A program made the position numbers and the translations under genes. The notes under the pieces were generated by a model, which worked only from the letters and a program-made list of their open reading frames with translations, was not told the DNA's origin and did no database searches. DNA of 64,000 nucleotides from Streptomyces sp. MH60 (lineage in GTDB: Bacteria > Actinomycetota > Actinomycetes > Streptomycetales > Streptomycetaceae). The DNA is taken from contig NZ_MULI01000001.1 in the NCBI RefSeq assembly GCF_002939385.1, positions 186,001-250,000 on the forward strand, read 5' to 3'. Positions 16,374 through 25,321 of the stretch are shown piece by piece. How positions within the stretch are numbered: the stretch's first letter is position 1; the number at the start of each line of letters is the position of its first letter.

Positions 16374-17615
16374 TCAGATCACCTCCGAGGTCCGCGCCCA
16401 GCGCGGGACGCGTCGTCGAGGGGGGTCGGGGATCGGCGGGGGCGTGGCCGCGGCGGGCTCCGCCAGCAGGGAGGCGGCCACGGCGAGGTGCAGCAGGTAC
16501 GGCGAGGCGTCGCCGAGACCCGCCTCGGTGTACGACGCGAGTGCGCAGTAGCTGATCAGGAAGATCGCGCAGGCCCTGGCCAGTGACGGCGGCCGCAGCA
16601 GCGCGACACCGCCCAGCACCACGAAGACCGCGGCCACCAGGGCGACGCCGATCAGGCCCTGCTCGTGGTAGACGGCCAGCCAGCTGTTGTCGATCGGCAG
16701 CCCGTCGAACGACTTGTCGCCCAGGCCCATCCCGAAGACCTTCTCCCCGATCGTCCGGGGCGCGGCCAGGAGGGCGTCCCAGACCTTGGCCCGGCCGGTG
16801 AGGTTGCTGAAGTTCTCCTCGCTCTGCCCGCGCAGGAACCACGCCTGCAGCGCGGAGGCGAACACCACGGCGGCCACCGCGGCGCACAGCACCGCCCAGG
16901 AGAAGAACCGGCGGGCGGCGGCGCTGGTCAGGGTGAGCGAGCCGATCGCGAGCGTCAGACCGACGAGCAGGCCGAGCGTGGCCGTACGGGTGTGGGTGAG
17001 CACGAGCAGGACGAGCGAGGGCACGATGACCAGCGCCGCGCTGCGCCGGTCGGTCCGGTGGCCCAGGACGAGCAGCACGGCGAGCCCGATGATCACCGCT
17101 GCGTACTGTCCGATCTGCGGCGGGGTGAGCGGCCACAACGCGCCGACCAGCCGCCCGCCGTAGAGGTCGGGCATGGCCGCGCCCGGCGAGACGAGCGCGC
17201 CGGCGGCCACCGAGCACAGGACGACGAAGTACATCCGGATGTGGTGCCGGACGAACGTCTGGCCGCCGTCCCACCACCGGCTGAGCAGCCACAGCGTGCC
17301 GACGAAGAGGGCCATCCGGGCGCAGCGGAACAGCGCGCCGAGCCCGGACTGCAGGTCCGCGCTGGAGATCAGGCTCGGCACCAGCAGCAGGGTGAGCAGG
17401 AACAGGAAGGCACTGGCGCGCACCCGCAGCCGGAGATTGAGCGCGAGCGCCAGCGAGAACGCGGCGACCAGCGCGCCCATGGTGACCATCTGGATGAGCG
17501 AACGGGGGAGGGGGACGACGGTCTCCGCCCCCGCGGAACCCAGGGTGTTGAGGACCAGCAGCCCCCAGACCGTCCCGACCAGTCTCGGCGTGCGCTCCGC
17601 GTCCATCTCAACCAC
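16374..17615 (-). CDS. Wzy/O-antigen-ligase-like membrane protein
   Basis: A 413-residue protein with around 10 hydrophobic segments and one large extracytoplasmic loop containing NLTGRAKVWDALLAAPR and IDNSWLAVYHEQGLIGVAL. That Arg-x-x-x-W loop followed by an Asn-Ser-W-x8-G-L-x-G pattern is characteristic of Wzy polymerases and WaaL ligases. In this locus it most likely polymerises flipped repeat units. The start may be GTG 17615, overlapping the previous gene, or ATG 17606, one base after its stop; the latter has GGTGG upstream. Confidence 0.8.
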   Translation of the reverse strand: MVEMDAERTPRLVGTVWGLLVLNTLGSAGAETVVPLPRSLIQMVTMGALVAAFSLALALNLRLRVRASAFLFLLTLLLVPSLISSADLQSGLGALFRCARMALFVGTLWLLSRWWDGGQTFVRHHIRMYFVVLCSVAAGALVSPGAAMPDLYGGRLVGALWPLTPPQIGQYAAVIIGLAVLLVLGHRTDRRSAALVIVPSLVLLVLTHTRTATLGLLVGLTLAIGSLTLTSAAARRFFSWAVLCAAVAAVVFASALQAWFLRGQSEENFSNLTGRAKVWDALLAAPRTIGEKVFGMGLGDKSFDGLPIDNSWLAVYHEQGLIGVALVAAVFVVLGGVALLRPPSLARACAIFLISYCALASYTEAGLGDASPYLLHLAVAASLLAEPAAATPPPIPDPPRRRVPRWARTSEVI

Positions 17616-19143
17616 CGTCCCGAGCGCGCAGGGTGCTGCCCGCGTCCTGCCGGTAGGGCGCGCCCTGCCACTGGCCGAAGTCGAGGACCCGGCTCGGGTC
17701 GTGGGCGACGAACTTCCACGGACCGACGTAGACGTTGTCGTGCCAGCGGTTGTGCTGCCGGCGGGTGACGGCCTCGGCCACCCGCTCGCCCTGGTACGGG
17801 GACCAGTCCGGATAGGTGCCGTAGTTGGCCAGCAGCGCCATGCGGTCGCAGTTCGACGTGCACTCCACGACGGTCTTGTCCAGGACGAAGCGGTTGTCGT
17901 GGACGTCCACCCGCTGGGTCTTCCAGCGGCAGTCGGCGTACAGCGGTGCCTTGGCGATCGCCGGGCGCGCGCAGCGCCCGATGTCCTTCACCAGCAGCGT
18001 GCAGTCGCCGGAGGAGGTGTTGGCCGGACTGTTGCAGAACCGGTCGGCGTTCTCCCAGAGGGTGATGCCGGACCAGTTGTCCTCCAGGACGTTCCGGTAG
18101 ATCTCGATCTTGTCGGTGCGGGCCTCGACCCGCGGTTCACCGCCGGACTCGGAGAGGTAGACGGTGGCGAACGGGAAGTTGTCGCCGCCGTCGGTGTTCT
18201 CCCGGCCCTCGACCCAGTTGTTCCGCCGGATCGTGTTCCCCCGCACGACCGCGTTGTAGCTGGTCTCGTAGATCAGCGCGGCACCGTCGTTGCCCTCCAG
18301 CACGTTGTCCTCGATGAGGAAGTCGTTGTTGTTGGTGTCCGCCCACAGGCCGGTCCCGCGGTTGTGGTGCACCCAGTTGCCGCGTACGTCGGCGCCCTGG
18401 ACGGCCCAGAACTTGACGCCCCCGGTACAGCCGCAGCCCGGCCGCTTGCGCTCCCAGTCGCCGGTGTTGTTGCCCGTGATCTCGTTGCCCTCGACCACCA
18501 GGTCGTTGATGGTGCCGTCGCCCTTGTACGCGTTCAGGCCGTACTGGCCGTTGTCGCGCAGACAACTGGCGCGGACCTGCTGGCGGTCACCGGCCATCAG
18601 CCCGGCGCCGGAGTTGTCCTGGACCGTGGCGTGCTCGATCACCCACCCGTCGGCCGAGTCGTGGTTGACCACGCCCTCGTCGTGCGGCGCGACGAAACCC
18701 CGCACCGTGAGGTGGCTGATGGTGACGTCGCGCGCGGTGCCGCCGAACGCGTACCGGTTGGTCTTGCGCCCGTCGAGCACCGCGCCCGGCGCGCCGAGGT
18801 AGCGGTTCCCTTCCTTGGGCACGACCTGGGAGTACCGGTCGGGTTCGAGCCGGTGCCTGCCCGGCCGCAGCCAGAAGGTGGTGTGCGCGGGGCTGTTGCG
18901 GGTCTTGGCGGCCAGGTCGCCGACGACCGCCGGATCGACGGTCACCGCACCGGCCGGCGCCTTCGCCGGTCCGGCCTCGGGTTTCGCGCACACCCGGGCC
19001 CCGGGGGGCCCGTCCGAGGGGGCGGACGACGCGGACGGCCCCGGCGACGGCGCGTCCGACGTGCCGACACAGCCGCCCGCCAGCAGCGCCAGCGCCAGTG
19101 CCGCCGCGGCCGAACGTGCCCCGCTCCGCCAGGTGATCCCCAT
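17608..19143 (-). CDS. Parallel beta-helix lipoprotein
   Basis: A 511-residue exported protein. Residues 1-25 are a signal sequence ending LALLAGGC, a relaxed lipobox, followed by a Ser/Pro/Gly linker to about residue 50. The rest is a right-handed parallel beta-helix with Asn-rich turns (DVTISHLTVRGF, DLVVEGNEITGNNTG, AVVRGNTIRRNNW, KIEIYRNVLEDNWSGI). Known members with this fold act on polysaccharides as lyases, epimerases or hydrolases, for example the mannuronan epimerase AlgG. No catalytic set can be assigned confidently. A very strong ribosome site (GGAAGGGGGAGGA) precedes ATG 19143. Within this locus it may modify or trim the polymer outside the cell. Confidence 0.78.
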   Translation of the reverse strand: MGITWRSGARSAAAALALALLAGGCVGTSDAPSPGPSASSAPSDGPPGARVCAKPEAGPAKAPAGAVTVDPAVVGDLAAKTRNSPAHTTFWLRPGRHRLEPDRYSQVVPKEGNRYLGAPGAVLDGRKTNRYAFGGTARDVTISHLTVRGFVAPHDEGVVNHDSADGWVIEHATVQDNSGAGLMAGDRQQVRASCLRDNGQYGLNAYKGDGTINDLVVEGNEITGNNTGDWERKRPGCGCTGGVKFWAVQGADVRGNWVHHNRGTGLWADTNNNDFLIEDNVLEGNDGAALIYETSYNAVVRGNTIRRNNWVEGRENTDGGDNFPFATVYLSESGGEPRVEARTDKIEIYRNVLEDNWSGITLWENADRFCNSPANTSSGDCTLLVKDIGRCARPAIAKAPLYADCRWKTQRVDVHDNRFVLDKTVVECTSNCDRMALLANYGTYPDWSPYQGERVAEAVTRRQHNRWHDNVYVGPWKFVAHDPSRVLDFGQWQGAPYRQDAGSTLRARDGG

Positions 19144-19164
19144 GCGTCCTCCCCCTTCCTGTGC

Positions 19165-21132
19165 CTAGTCGCGGAACCCGAGTACGGTCGTGAAGCCCTG
19201 CGCGCCGTCGGTGAAACCGGTGCCGACCAGCGTGGTGGCCGGTTCCTTGCGCCCGAAGCCGGGGGAGTACCAGCCCAGCGGCGGGTCGGTCTCCCCGCGA
19301 TGCGCCCGCCAGGACAGCCCGCCCGGCAGGTCGAGCACCGCCGAGCGCTCCTCGCCGTCCCGGGCCCAGGTGAGCACGGCCCGGCTCCCGGCCAGGTCGG
19401 CGGAGACCGCCGGGCCGAGGTGGAACGCGAGGCGCACGGCCCGGCGCGGGCCGCGCACCTCGTCCACCACCCGCAGCTCACGGCTCGCGGCGGTCAGCTC
19501 CACCCGGCGGCGGTGCACGGAACCCCCGTACCCGTCGTGCTCGGCACACCAGCGGGACACCCCCTCGTCGGAGGTGTCCACGGCCAGCACGCGGCTGCGG
19601 GCGTGCCGGGTCCACAGGAACGGGCCGCCGGAGACGGACTGGTCGGTGCCGTCCAGCTCCACGGTGTTGTGGCCGAGGGTCGACCGGAAGTACCGCCGCC
19701 ACACGGGCTGCCCGTGGTAGCAGTACGTCCCCGGGTCGGCGAGCACGTCGACCCCGTCGTGCCGCACCTCCACCGAGAGCGCGTCCGCGTGGGCGTGCGC
19801 GGCGATGGAGAGGAAGCCGTGCGGACCGCCGTCGCAGCGGCACCAGATCCCCGCCGGACCGCGCAGGACCGTGAGCCCCGCGTCCGCGAAGTGGGCCGGC
19901 CTGCGCGCCGGACGGGTCACGGCCGGACCGGCGTCCCCCTTGCCGTACGGCCGGATCAGCGCGGCCAGCAGCGGGGTGCGCACATCGGTGCCGGTCACCG
20001 TCGGCCACCAGGACAGGGCGCCGAACACGGCGTCCCCGGTGGCCAGCAGCGAGGCCCAGCGGTCGGTGCCCGCGCCGTCCACCACCAGGCCGTGTCCGTC
20101 GTCCGCGTCCCCCTGGCGCGGCGGCCGCAGCGAGTCGTCCACGACGGCGGCGAGCGCGTCGGTCATCCGCAGCAGCACCAGCCGGACCGTCGCGGGCACC
20201 GGCACACCGGCGGCGTCCGCCTCCGCCACCGCGGCCAGGCCGAGTTCCAGCACCAGACCGTGGTACTCGGTGGCCAGCTCGCGGTTGAGACCGGAGGGGA
20301 ACGTGTTGCCGCGCAGATGCCGCTCCAGCGACCGCAGCGCGTCGTCCCGCCAGCGTGCCGAGGCGGGGAACCAGTCGAAGGCGCAGGCCGCGGCCAGCTG
20401 ACCGGCGGCCTCCGCCACGACGTGGTTGTTCGCCGACGATCCCCGGCTGGGGAAGGCGGCCAGCCAGCGCTGGTGGTGCCAGATCTGCTTCAGGGCCGCC
20501 GGGTTGTCCTCGAAGAGGGCGGCCGCGCCCGGCCAGCCGTCGAGCAGCCGGCGGATCCACACCCACGACAGCAGCCGGATGCCCAGCTCGATGCCGCTGA
20601 CCCAGTGCACCCCGCGCAGCGGTGCGTTGGACGCCCACCACGACCGCAGGTGCTCGGCCACGCGCTCGGCGTACCGCTCGTTCCCGGTGACCGCGTAGGC
20701 GGCGGCGAGCACCGTCAGGTACTGGTGCCGGGACGGCTCCCAGATCTGCTTGACGTCCCCGACCGCGTCCTCGTCGCGGTAGGGCACGTCGAAGGCGTAG
20801 CCGCCCGGCGCCCGGCGCCCGGTCTTCGGGTCGTACCACCAGTCCGGGTCGGCCAGGTCGTCGCGGGCCACGCCGAAGTACTCGGCGTGCCCGGCCATCA
20901 GGCGGTCCGCCTCCGCGACGAGGCGCTTCGCGGCGTCCGGCGGCACCGCGGCGAGCGTCCCGGCGGGCAGGGCCGCGGTGAACCGGGCACCGGTCACGCC
21001 CGGGACGTCCGGCCGCACCGACCGCCACCGCCGCCTGCGCACCGTGTCGCCCACCCGGCCGCCCACCTCGCGCGGCCCCATCCGGGACAGCCGTCGCAGG
21101 TACCAGCCCGGACTCCCCGGGGTCACGGTCAT
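19165..21132 (-). CDS. Heparinase II/III family protein
   Basis: A 655-residue protein with the family layout: an N-terminal alpha/alpha toroid (about 80-350, with SGIELGIRLLSWVWI and GSSANNHVVAEAAGQLAAA) and a C-terminal beta-sandwich (about 400-650, with FLSIAAHAHADALSVEVRHDGVDVLADPGTYCYHG). The AHAHADALS motif carries the conserved His of heparinase II/III and alginate lyase folds. There is no signal peptide, so it is probably cytoplasmic, which is usual for the members found in exopolysaccharide loci beside two-domain oxidoreductases. Its actual reaction there is unknown. ATG 21132 overlaps the oxidoreductase stop. Confidence 0.83.
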   Translation of the reverse strand: MTVTPGSPGWYLRRLSRMGPREVGGRVGDTVRRRRWRSVRPDVPGVTGARFTAALPAGTLAAVPPDAAKRLVAEADRLMAGHAEYFGVARDDLADPDWWYDPKTGRRAPGGYAFDVPYRDEDAVGDVKQIWEPSRHQYLTVLAAAYAVTGNERYAERVAEHLRSWWASNAPLRGVHWVSGIELGIRLLSWVWIRRLLDGWPGAAALFEDNPAALKQIWHHQRWLAAFPSRGSSANNHVVAEAAGQLAAACAFDWFPASARWRDDALRSLERHLRGNTFPSGLNRELATEYHGLVLELGLAAVAEADAAGVPVPATVRLVLLRMTDALAAVVDDSLRPPRQGDADDGHGLVVDGAGTDRWASLLATGDAVFGALSWWPTVTGTDVRTPLLAALIRPYGKGDAGPAVTRPARRPAHFADAGLTVLRGPAGIWCRCDGGPHGFLSIAAHAHADALSVEVRHDGVDVLADPGTYCYHGQPVWRRYFRSTLGHNTVELDGTDQSVSGGPFLWTRHARSRVLAVDTSDEGVSRWCAEHDGYGGSVHRRRVELTAASRELRVVDEVRGPRRAVRLAFHLGPAVSADLAGSRAVLTWARDGEERSAVLDLPGGLSWRAHRGETDPPLGWYSPGFGRKEPATTLVGTGFTDGAQGFTTVLGFRD

Positions 21133-23324
21133 CGCGCCTCCGCCAGGGTCACCGGAGCGCCGCCGGTCAGCGCGGCCCGCACGGCCAGGGTGGCCGTCGT
21201 GGTGGCGACCAGCGACCCGAGCGGCACCGGCATCGGCCCGCCGGTCCGCACCGCCCGGACGAACGCGGCCAGTTCGGCCGACTGGCCCTTGTCCCGGGCC
21301 TTGGGCAGCCGCGAACTGACCCAGCGCTTGCGCCCGTCGTAGACGGACGTACGGACGAAGTCGTCGAGTTGCAGCACCTTGCCGTCCGCGACCAGGTCCA
21401 GCGTCTCCTTGGGGAAGCCCGCCGCGCCGGCGGTGACGTAGCTGAGGGTGGCGGTGGACCCGTCCGGGTAGCCCAGCACCACCTGGAGGTCCTCGTTGCC
21501 GGACGGCGCGAGGGCGTACACCGAGACCGGGTCGGCGCCCAGCAGCCAGCTCGCCGTGTCGACGAAGTGCCCGCCCTCACCGGCGAACCGCGAGCCCTCG
21601 GTGCCCTGCTGGAGGTACCAGCTGCCGTGGTCGAGCCGCCCCGCGTTGACCAGGTAGCGCAGGCTCGCCGGTCCGGTGCGGTCGCCGAACCGCTTCCTGG
21701 CCTCCTGGAGCAGCGGCGCGAACCGGCGGTTGAAGCCCACCTGCAACCGGTCGTTGCCGGACTCCTCCACCGCGGCGAGCACGCCGGTCAGCTCGTCCTC
21801 GGTGAGCGCCAACGGCTTCTCCACGAACACGGCCTTGCCGGCCAGCAGCGCCTTGCGGGTCAGTTCGGCGTGCGAGCTGTGCCGGGTGACGACGAACACC
21901 GCGTCGACGGACGCGTCGCCGAGCACGGCGTCCAGATCGGTGGTCGCCTTCCCGAAGCCGAACTTCCGCTGCGCGTTGGCCGCGGACAGGGCCGTCGTGG
22001 TGACGACCGTCGACAGGTCGACGCCGTCGCGCCGTGCCAGGTGCGGCAGCAGCATCGACGTCGCGTAGTTCCCCGCGCCGACGAACGCGAGGCGCACCGG
22101 CCTCTTCGCCGCCCGCAGCGGGGCGGAGCGCTTGGCGCCGCTCGGCACCGCGGGCACGGTCAGCGCCGGGGCCTCGGCCGACGCCCCTTCCTCCTCGGTG
22201 AGTTCGGGATACCGGAACAGCACGGCCACGGCCTTGAGATCGCCGTCCTTGAGGCTTTGGTAGGTCTCCACTGCGTCGTCGAAGGCGGCCGTGCGGGTGA
22301 TCAGCGGCTCCACGTCGACGCGGCCCCGGGCGACGAGATCGAGGAAGCACGCCAGGTTGCGCCGCTCGGTCCAGCGCACGTAGCCGATCGGGTAGTCCCG
22401 CCCCTCGATCTCGTACTCCGGGTCGTAGCGCCCGGGTCCGTAGGAGCGGGAGAACCGGACGTCCAGCTCCTTCTCGTAGTACGCGTTCCACGGCAGGTCC
22501 AGACGGCACTTGCCGATGTCGACGACCCGGCCGCGGTCCCGGCACAGCCGCGCGGCCAGCTCGACCGGCTGGTTGCTGCCACCGCCGGCGGCCAGGTACA
22601 CCTGGTCCACCCCGTGGCCGTCGGTGAGTTCGGCCACGGCACTCTCCACGGCCGGGGACGCCGGGTCACCGCAGGCCGCCGCGCCCAGCCGCTCGGCCAG
22701 CTCGCAGCGCACCGGGTCGGGGTCGACGCCGACCACCCGGACGCCCGAGGCGGCGAGCAACTGCACCACCAGCTGCCCGATCAGCCCGAGACCGATGACC
22801 AGGGCCACCTCGCCCAGCCGCGACTCGCCCTGGCGGACCCCCTGGAGCGCGATCGACCCGACGGTGCCGAAGGCCGCGTGCCGCGGCGCGAGGCCGTCCG
22901 GCACCGGGGCGTAGAGGTTCTTCGGGACCCAGTTCAACTCGGCGTGCAGGGCGTGCTCGTTGCCCGCGCAGGCCACCAGGTCGCCGACCTTCACGTCGTC
23001 GATCCCGGCGCCGACCTGCTCGACCACCCCGCACAGCGAGTAGCCGAGCGGTGTGTAGGAGTCCAGCTTGCCCATCACCTTGCGGTAGGTGGCGGGCACC
23101 CCGTTGGTGGCCACGCTCTGCACGACCTTGGCCACCTGGTCCGGCCGGGAACGGGCCTTGCCCAGCATCGACATGCCGGCCTCGGACACCTTCATCAGCT
23201 CGGTGCCGGTGGAGATCAGCGAGTAGGCGGTCCGCACCAGCACACCGCCCGGCTTGCAGCCCGGCACCGGCACGTCGAGCAGCGCCAGCTCGCCGCTCTT
23301 GTAGTTCTGCACAACCTGTTTCAC
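21129..23324 (-). CDS. Two-domain oxidoreductase (zinc-type dehydrogenase + Gfo/Idh/MocA)
   Basis: A 731-residue fusion. Residues 1-360 are a medium-chain alcohol-dehydrogenase fold (SLISTGTELMKV, GYSLCGVVEQVGAGI, VIGLGLIGQLVVQLLAASGVRVVGVD). Residues about 390-730 are a Gfo/Idh/MocA domain (LAFVGAGNYATSMLLPHL, VFVEKPLALTEDEL with the EKP motif, GEGGHFVDTASWLLG). Such fusions are found in surface-polysaccharide loci beside heparinase-like proteins and probably do two linked redox steps on a nucleotide sugar. The start is GTG 23324, chosen because GAGGA lies upstream and it precedes the first strand. Substrate unknown. Confidence 0.85.
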   Translation of the reverse strand: MKQVVQNYKSGELALLDVPVPGCKPGGVLVRTAYSLISTGTELMKVSEAGMSMLGKARSRPDQVAKVVQSVATNGVPATYRKVMGKLDSYTPLGYSLCGVVEQVGAGIDDVKVGDLVACAGNEHALHAELNWVPKNLYAPVPDGLAPRHAAFGTVGSIALQGVRQGESRLGEVALVIGLGLIGQLVVQLLAASGVRVVGVDPDPVRCELAERLGAAACGDPASPAVESAVAELTDGHGVDQVYLAAGGGSNQPVELAARLCRDRGRVVDIGKCRLDLPWNAYYEKELDVRFSRSYGPGRYDPEYEIEGRDYPIGYVRWTERRNLACFLDLVARGRVDVEPLITRTAAFDDAVETYQSLKDGDLKAVAVLFRYPELTEEEGASAEAPALTVPAVPSGAKRSAPLRAAKRPVRLAFVGAGNYATSMLLPHLARRDGVDLSTVVTTTALSAANAQRKFGFGKATTDLDAVLGDASVDAVFVVTRHSSHAELTRKALLAGKAVFVEKPLALTEDELTGVLAAVEESGNDRLQVGFNRRFAPLLQEARKRFGDRTGPASLRYLVNAGRLDHGSWYLQQGTEGSRFAGEGGHFVDTASWLLGADPVSVYALAPSGNEDLQVVLGYPDGSTATLSYVTAGAAGFPKETLDLVADGKVLQLDDFVRTSVYDGRKRWVSSRLPKARDKGQSAELAAFVRAVRTGGPMPVPLGSLVATTTATLAVRAALTGGAPVTLAEAR

Positions 23325-23383
23325 CCGAAGTCCTCGCGTCTCTGTGCCGGTTGTCTCGGTGCCGGTCGGTGCGCCGGGAGGCC

Positions 23384-25318
23384 CTACACCGTCGATGGAG
23401 AGTTCTGGTCGGCCCCCGAGGTCGCGCCGCGGTACCAGTACTCGAGGGTCAGCACGTGCCACAGGTGCTTGGAGAAGTCCCGCTGCCCGGCGGCGTCCTC
23501 GGCGACCAGCCGCCGCAGCGCGTCGCGCCGCAGGAAACCGGACCGCACCAGCTCGCCGTCGTTCACCACCTCGCGCACCAGCGGCGCCAGGTCCCGGCTC
23601 ATCCAGGCCCGCAGCGGGGCGCTGAACAGGCCCTTGGGCCGGTACACGATCTCCCGGGGCAGGACCGACGTGGCCGCCTCCTTCAGGACGGCCTTGCCCT
23701 GTCGGCCGACGATCTTGCGGTCGCCGGGGAAGGCGAACGCCGCCTTCACCACCTCGACGTCCACGTACGGCACCCGGACCTCGGTCGAGGCGGCCATGCT
23801 GGAGCGGTCCGTGTAGGCGAGGTTCAGGCCCGGCAGGAACATCCGGGCGTCGCCCAGGCACATGCGGTTCACGAAGTCGTCGAGGTCGTTGTCCTGGTAG
23901 ACGTCCGCGTGCTCGGTCAGCACGTCCTCGACCGTCCCCGCCAGGTCCGGGTCGATCAGGGCGAGCAGCTCCTCGCGGTCGTACATCGTGTAGCTGCGCC
24001 GGAAGGCGGTCTCCTCCGGCAGATCGGCGAAGGAGAGGAACCGCTTCGCGAAGCGCACCGAGCGGTAGCCCCGGCGGCTGGTCGCGACCGGCAGCCGGTC
24101 CACGGCCGCGGACACCCCGCGCCGCAGCGGCCGCGGGACGCGCTGGTAACGCAGCGCCAGCACGTTGGCCAGGTGCTTGCGGTAACCGGCGAACAGTTCG
24201 TCGGCGCCCATCCCCGAGAGCATCACCTTGACCCCGGCCTCCCGGGCGGCCGAGCAGATCAGGAAGGTGTTGATCGCGGCGGGGTCGCCGATCGGCTCGT
24301 CCAGGTGGTACGTCATCCGCGGCAGCAGGTCGAGCACGTCGGGGGCGATCTCGATCTCGTGCAGGTCGACGCCGAACCGCTCGGCCACCTGCCGGGCGTA
24401 GCGCAGGTCGTCGGGCATCGCCTCAAATTTGGCGTCCTCGGCGCGGAACCCGATCGTGTAGGCGGAGATCCCGGGCCGCTCGCGGGCCGCCAGCGCGGTC
24501 AGATAGCTGGAGTCCAGCCCACCGGAGAGGAACGTCGCCACCGGCACGTCGGAGAGCAGGTGGCGCCGGGTCGACTCCTCGACCACGGCGGCCAGGTCCG
24601 GCCGCTCGCCGCTCAGGGCCCGCTCCCGGCCCTCGGCGGCGACGTCCTTGAGGTTCCAGAACCTGCCGCGCTCCACCCGGCCGTCGGGCCGGCACCGCAG
24701 CCAGCTCCCCGGCGGCAGCTTCTCCGCCTCGCGGAACGCGCAGCGCGAGTCCGGCACCCAGTAGTACAGCAGCGAGGCCACCAGCGCCGCGTGGTCCACC
24801 TCCAGCTTCCCGCCGGTCACGGCGGCGAGCGCCTTGAGCTCGGAGGCGAACACCAGACCCCCGCCGCGCCGGAGCAGGAACAGCGGCTTGATGCCGAGCT
24901 GGTCGCGGGCGAGCACCAGTTCACCGGTGCGCTCGTCGAACACCGCGAACGCGAACATGCCGCGCAGCCGGGCGAGGCAGCCGGTGCCCCAGCGCCGCCA
25001 GGCCTCCAGCACCACCTCGGTGTCGGAGGTGCCGCGGAAGCGCACCCCGGCGGACTCCAGCTCGCCGCGGAGTTCGGGCGCGTTGTACAGCTCGCCGTTG
25101 TACGTCAGGGCGAGACCGTCCGAGACCATCGGCTGGGCGCCGGTCCCGGACAGGTCGATGATGGCCAGCCGACGGTGCCCGAGCTGCACCTCGCCGTCAC
25201 CGGCGGGGTGGCTGTAGCGGCCCGCCCCGTCCGGACCGCGGTGCGCGAGGACGTCGGTGAGCCGGTCGGTCACGGCCTTGCCGTCCGGCCAGTGGTACGT
25301 GCCTGCGATGCCACACAT
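23384..25318 (-). CDS. asnB: Asparagine synthase (glutamine-hydrolysing)-like amidotransferase
   Basis: A 644-residue enzyme. It begins MCGIAG, so removal of Met leaves the catalytic N-terminal Cys of a class II glutaminase. The glutaminase half includes LAHRGPDG, LGHRRLAIIDLS and TYNGELYN; the synthase half has the pyrophosphate loop FLSGGLDSSYLTAL and GMGADELFAGY. True AsnB makes asparagine, but homologues inside polysaccharide loci are believed to amidate uronic acids. Placement 3 bases from a chain-length gene and near a nucleotide-sugar 6-dehydrogenase favours the latter here. Strong family call, moderate for the acceptor. Confidence 0.88.
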   Translation of the reverse strand: MCGIAGTYHWPDGKAVTDRLTDVLAHRGPDGAGRYSHPAGDGEVQLGHRRLAIIDLSGTGAQPMVSDGLALTYNGELYNAPELRGELESAGVRFRGTSDTEVVLEAWRRWGTGCLARLRGMFAFAVFDERTGELVLARDQLGIKPLFLLRRGGGLVFASELKALAAVTGGKLEVDHAALVASLLYYWVPDSRCAFREAEKLPPGSWLRCRPDGRVERGRFWNLKDVAAEGRERALSGERPDLAAVVEESTRRHLLSDVPVATFLSGGLDSSYLTALAARERPGISAYTIGFRAEDAKFEAMPDDLRYARQVAERFGVDLHEIEIAPDVLDLLPRMTYHLDEPIGDPAAINTFLICSAAREAGVKVMLSGMGADELFAGYRKHLANVLALRYQRVPRPLRRGVSAAVDRLPVATSRRGYRSVRFAKRFLSFADLPEETAFRRSYTMYDREELLALIDPDLAGTVEDVLTEHADVYQDNDLDDFVNRMCLGDARMFLPGLNLAYTDRSSMAASTEVRVPYVDVEVVKAAFAFPGDRKIVGRQGKAVLKEAATSVLPREIVYRPKGLFSAPLRAWMSRDLAPLVREVVNDGELVRSGFLRRDALRRLVAEDAAGQRDFSKHLWHVLTLEYWYRGATSGADQNSPSTV

Positions 25319-25321
25319 GTG

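Noticed and set aside
17173-21342. A very long open frame (over 1300 codons) on the plus strand, and similar ones at 437-3139, 23051-26305 and 51404-54112
   Set aside because: They are antisense to well-supported genes, have Arg/Pro/Gly/His-rich non-protein-like composition and no family motifs; long antisense frames are a known artefact of GC-rich coding DNA.
23384-25318. Housekeeping asparagine synthetase
   Set aside because: Catalytic motifs cannot exclude it, but the position inside the polysaccharide locus favours sugar amidation; kept as family-level call.
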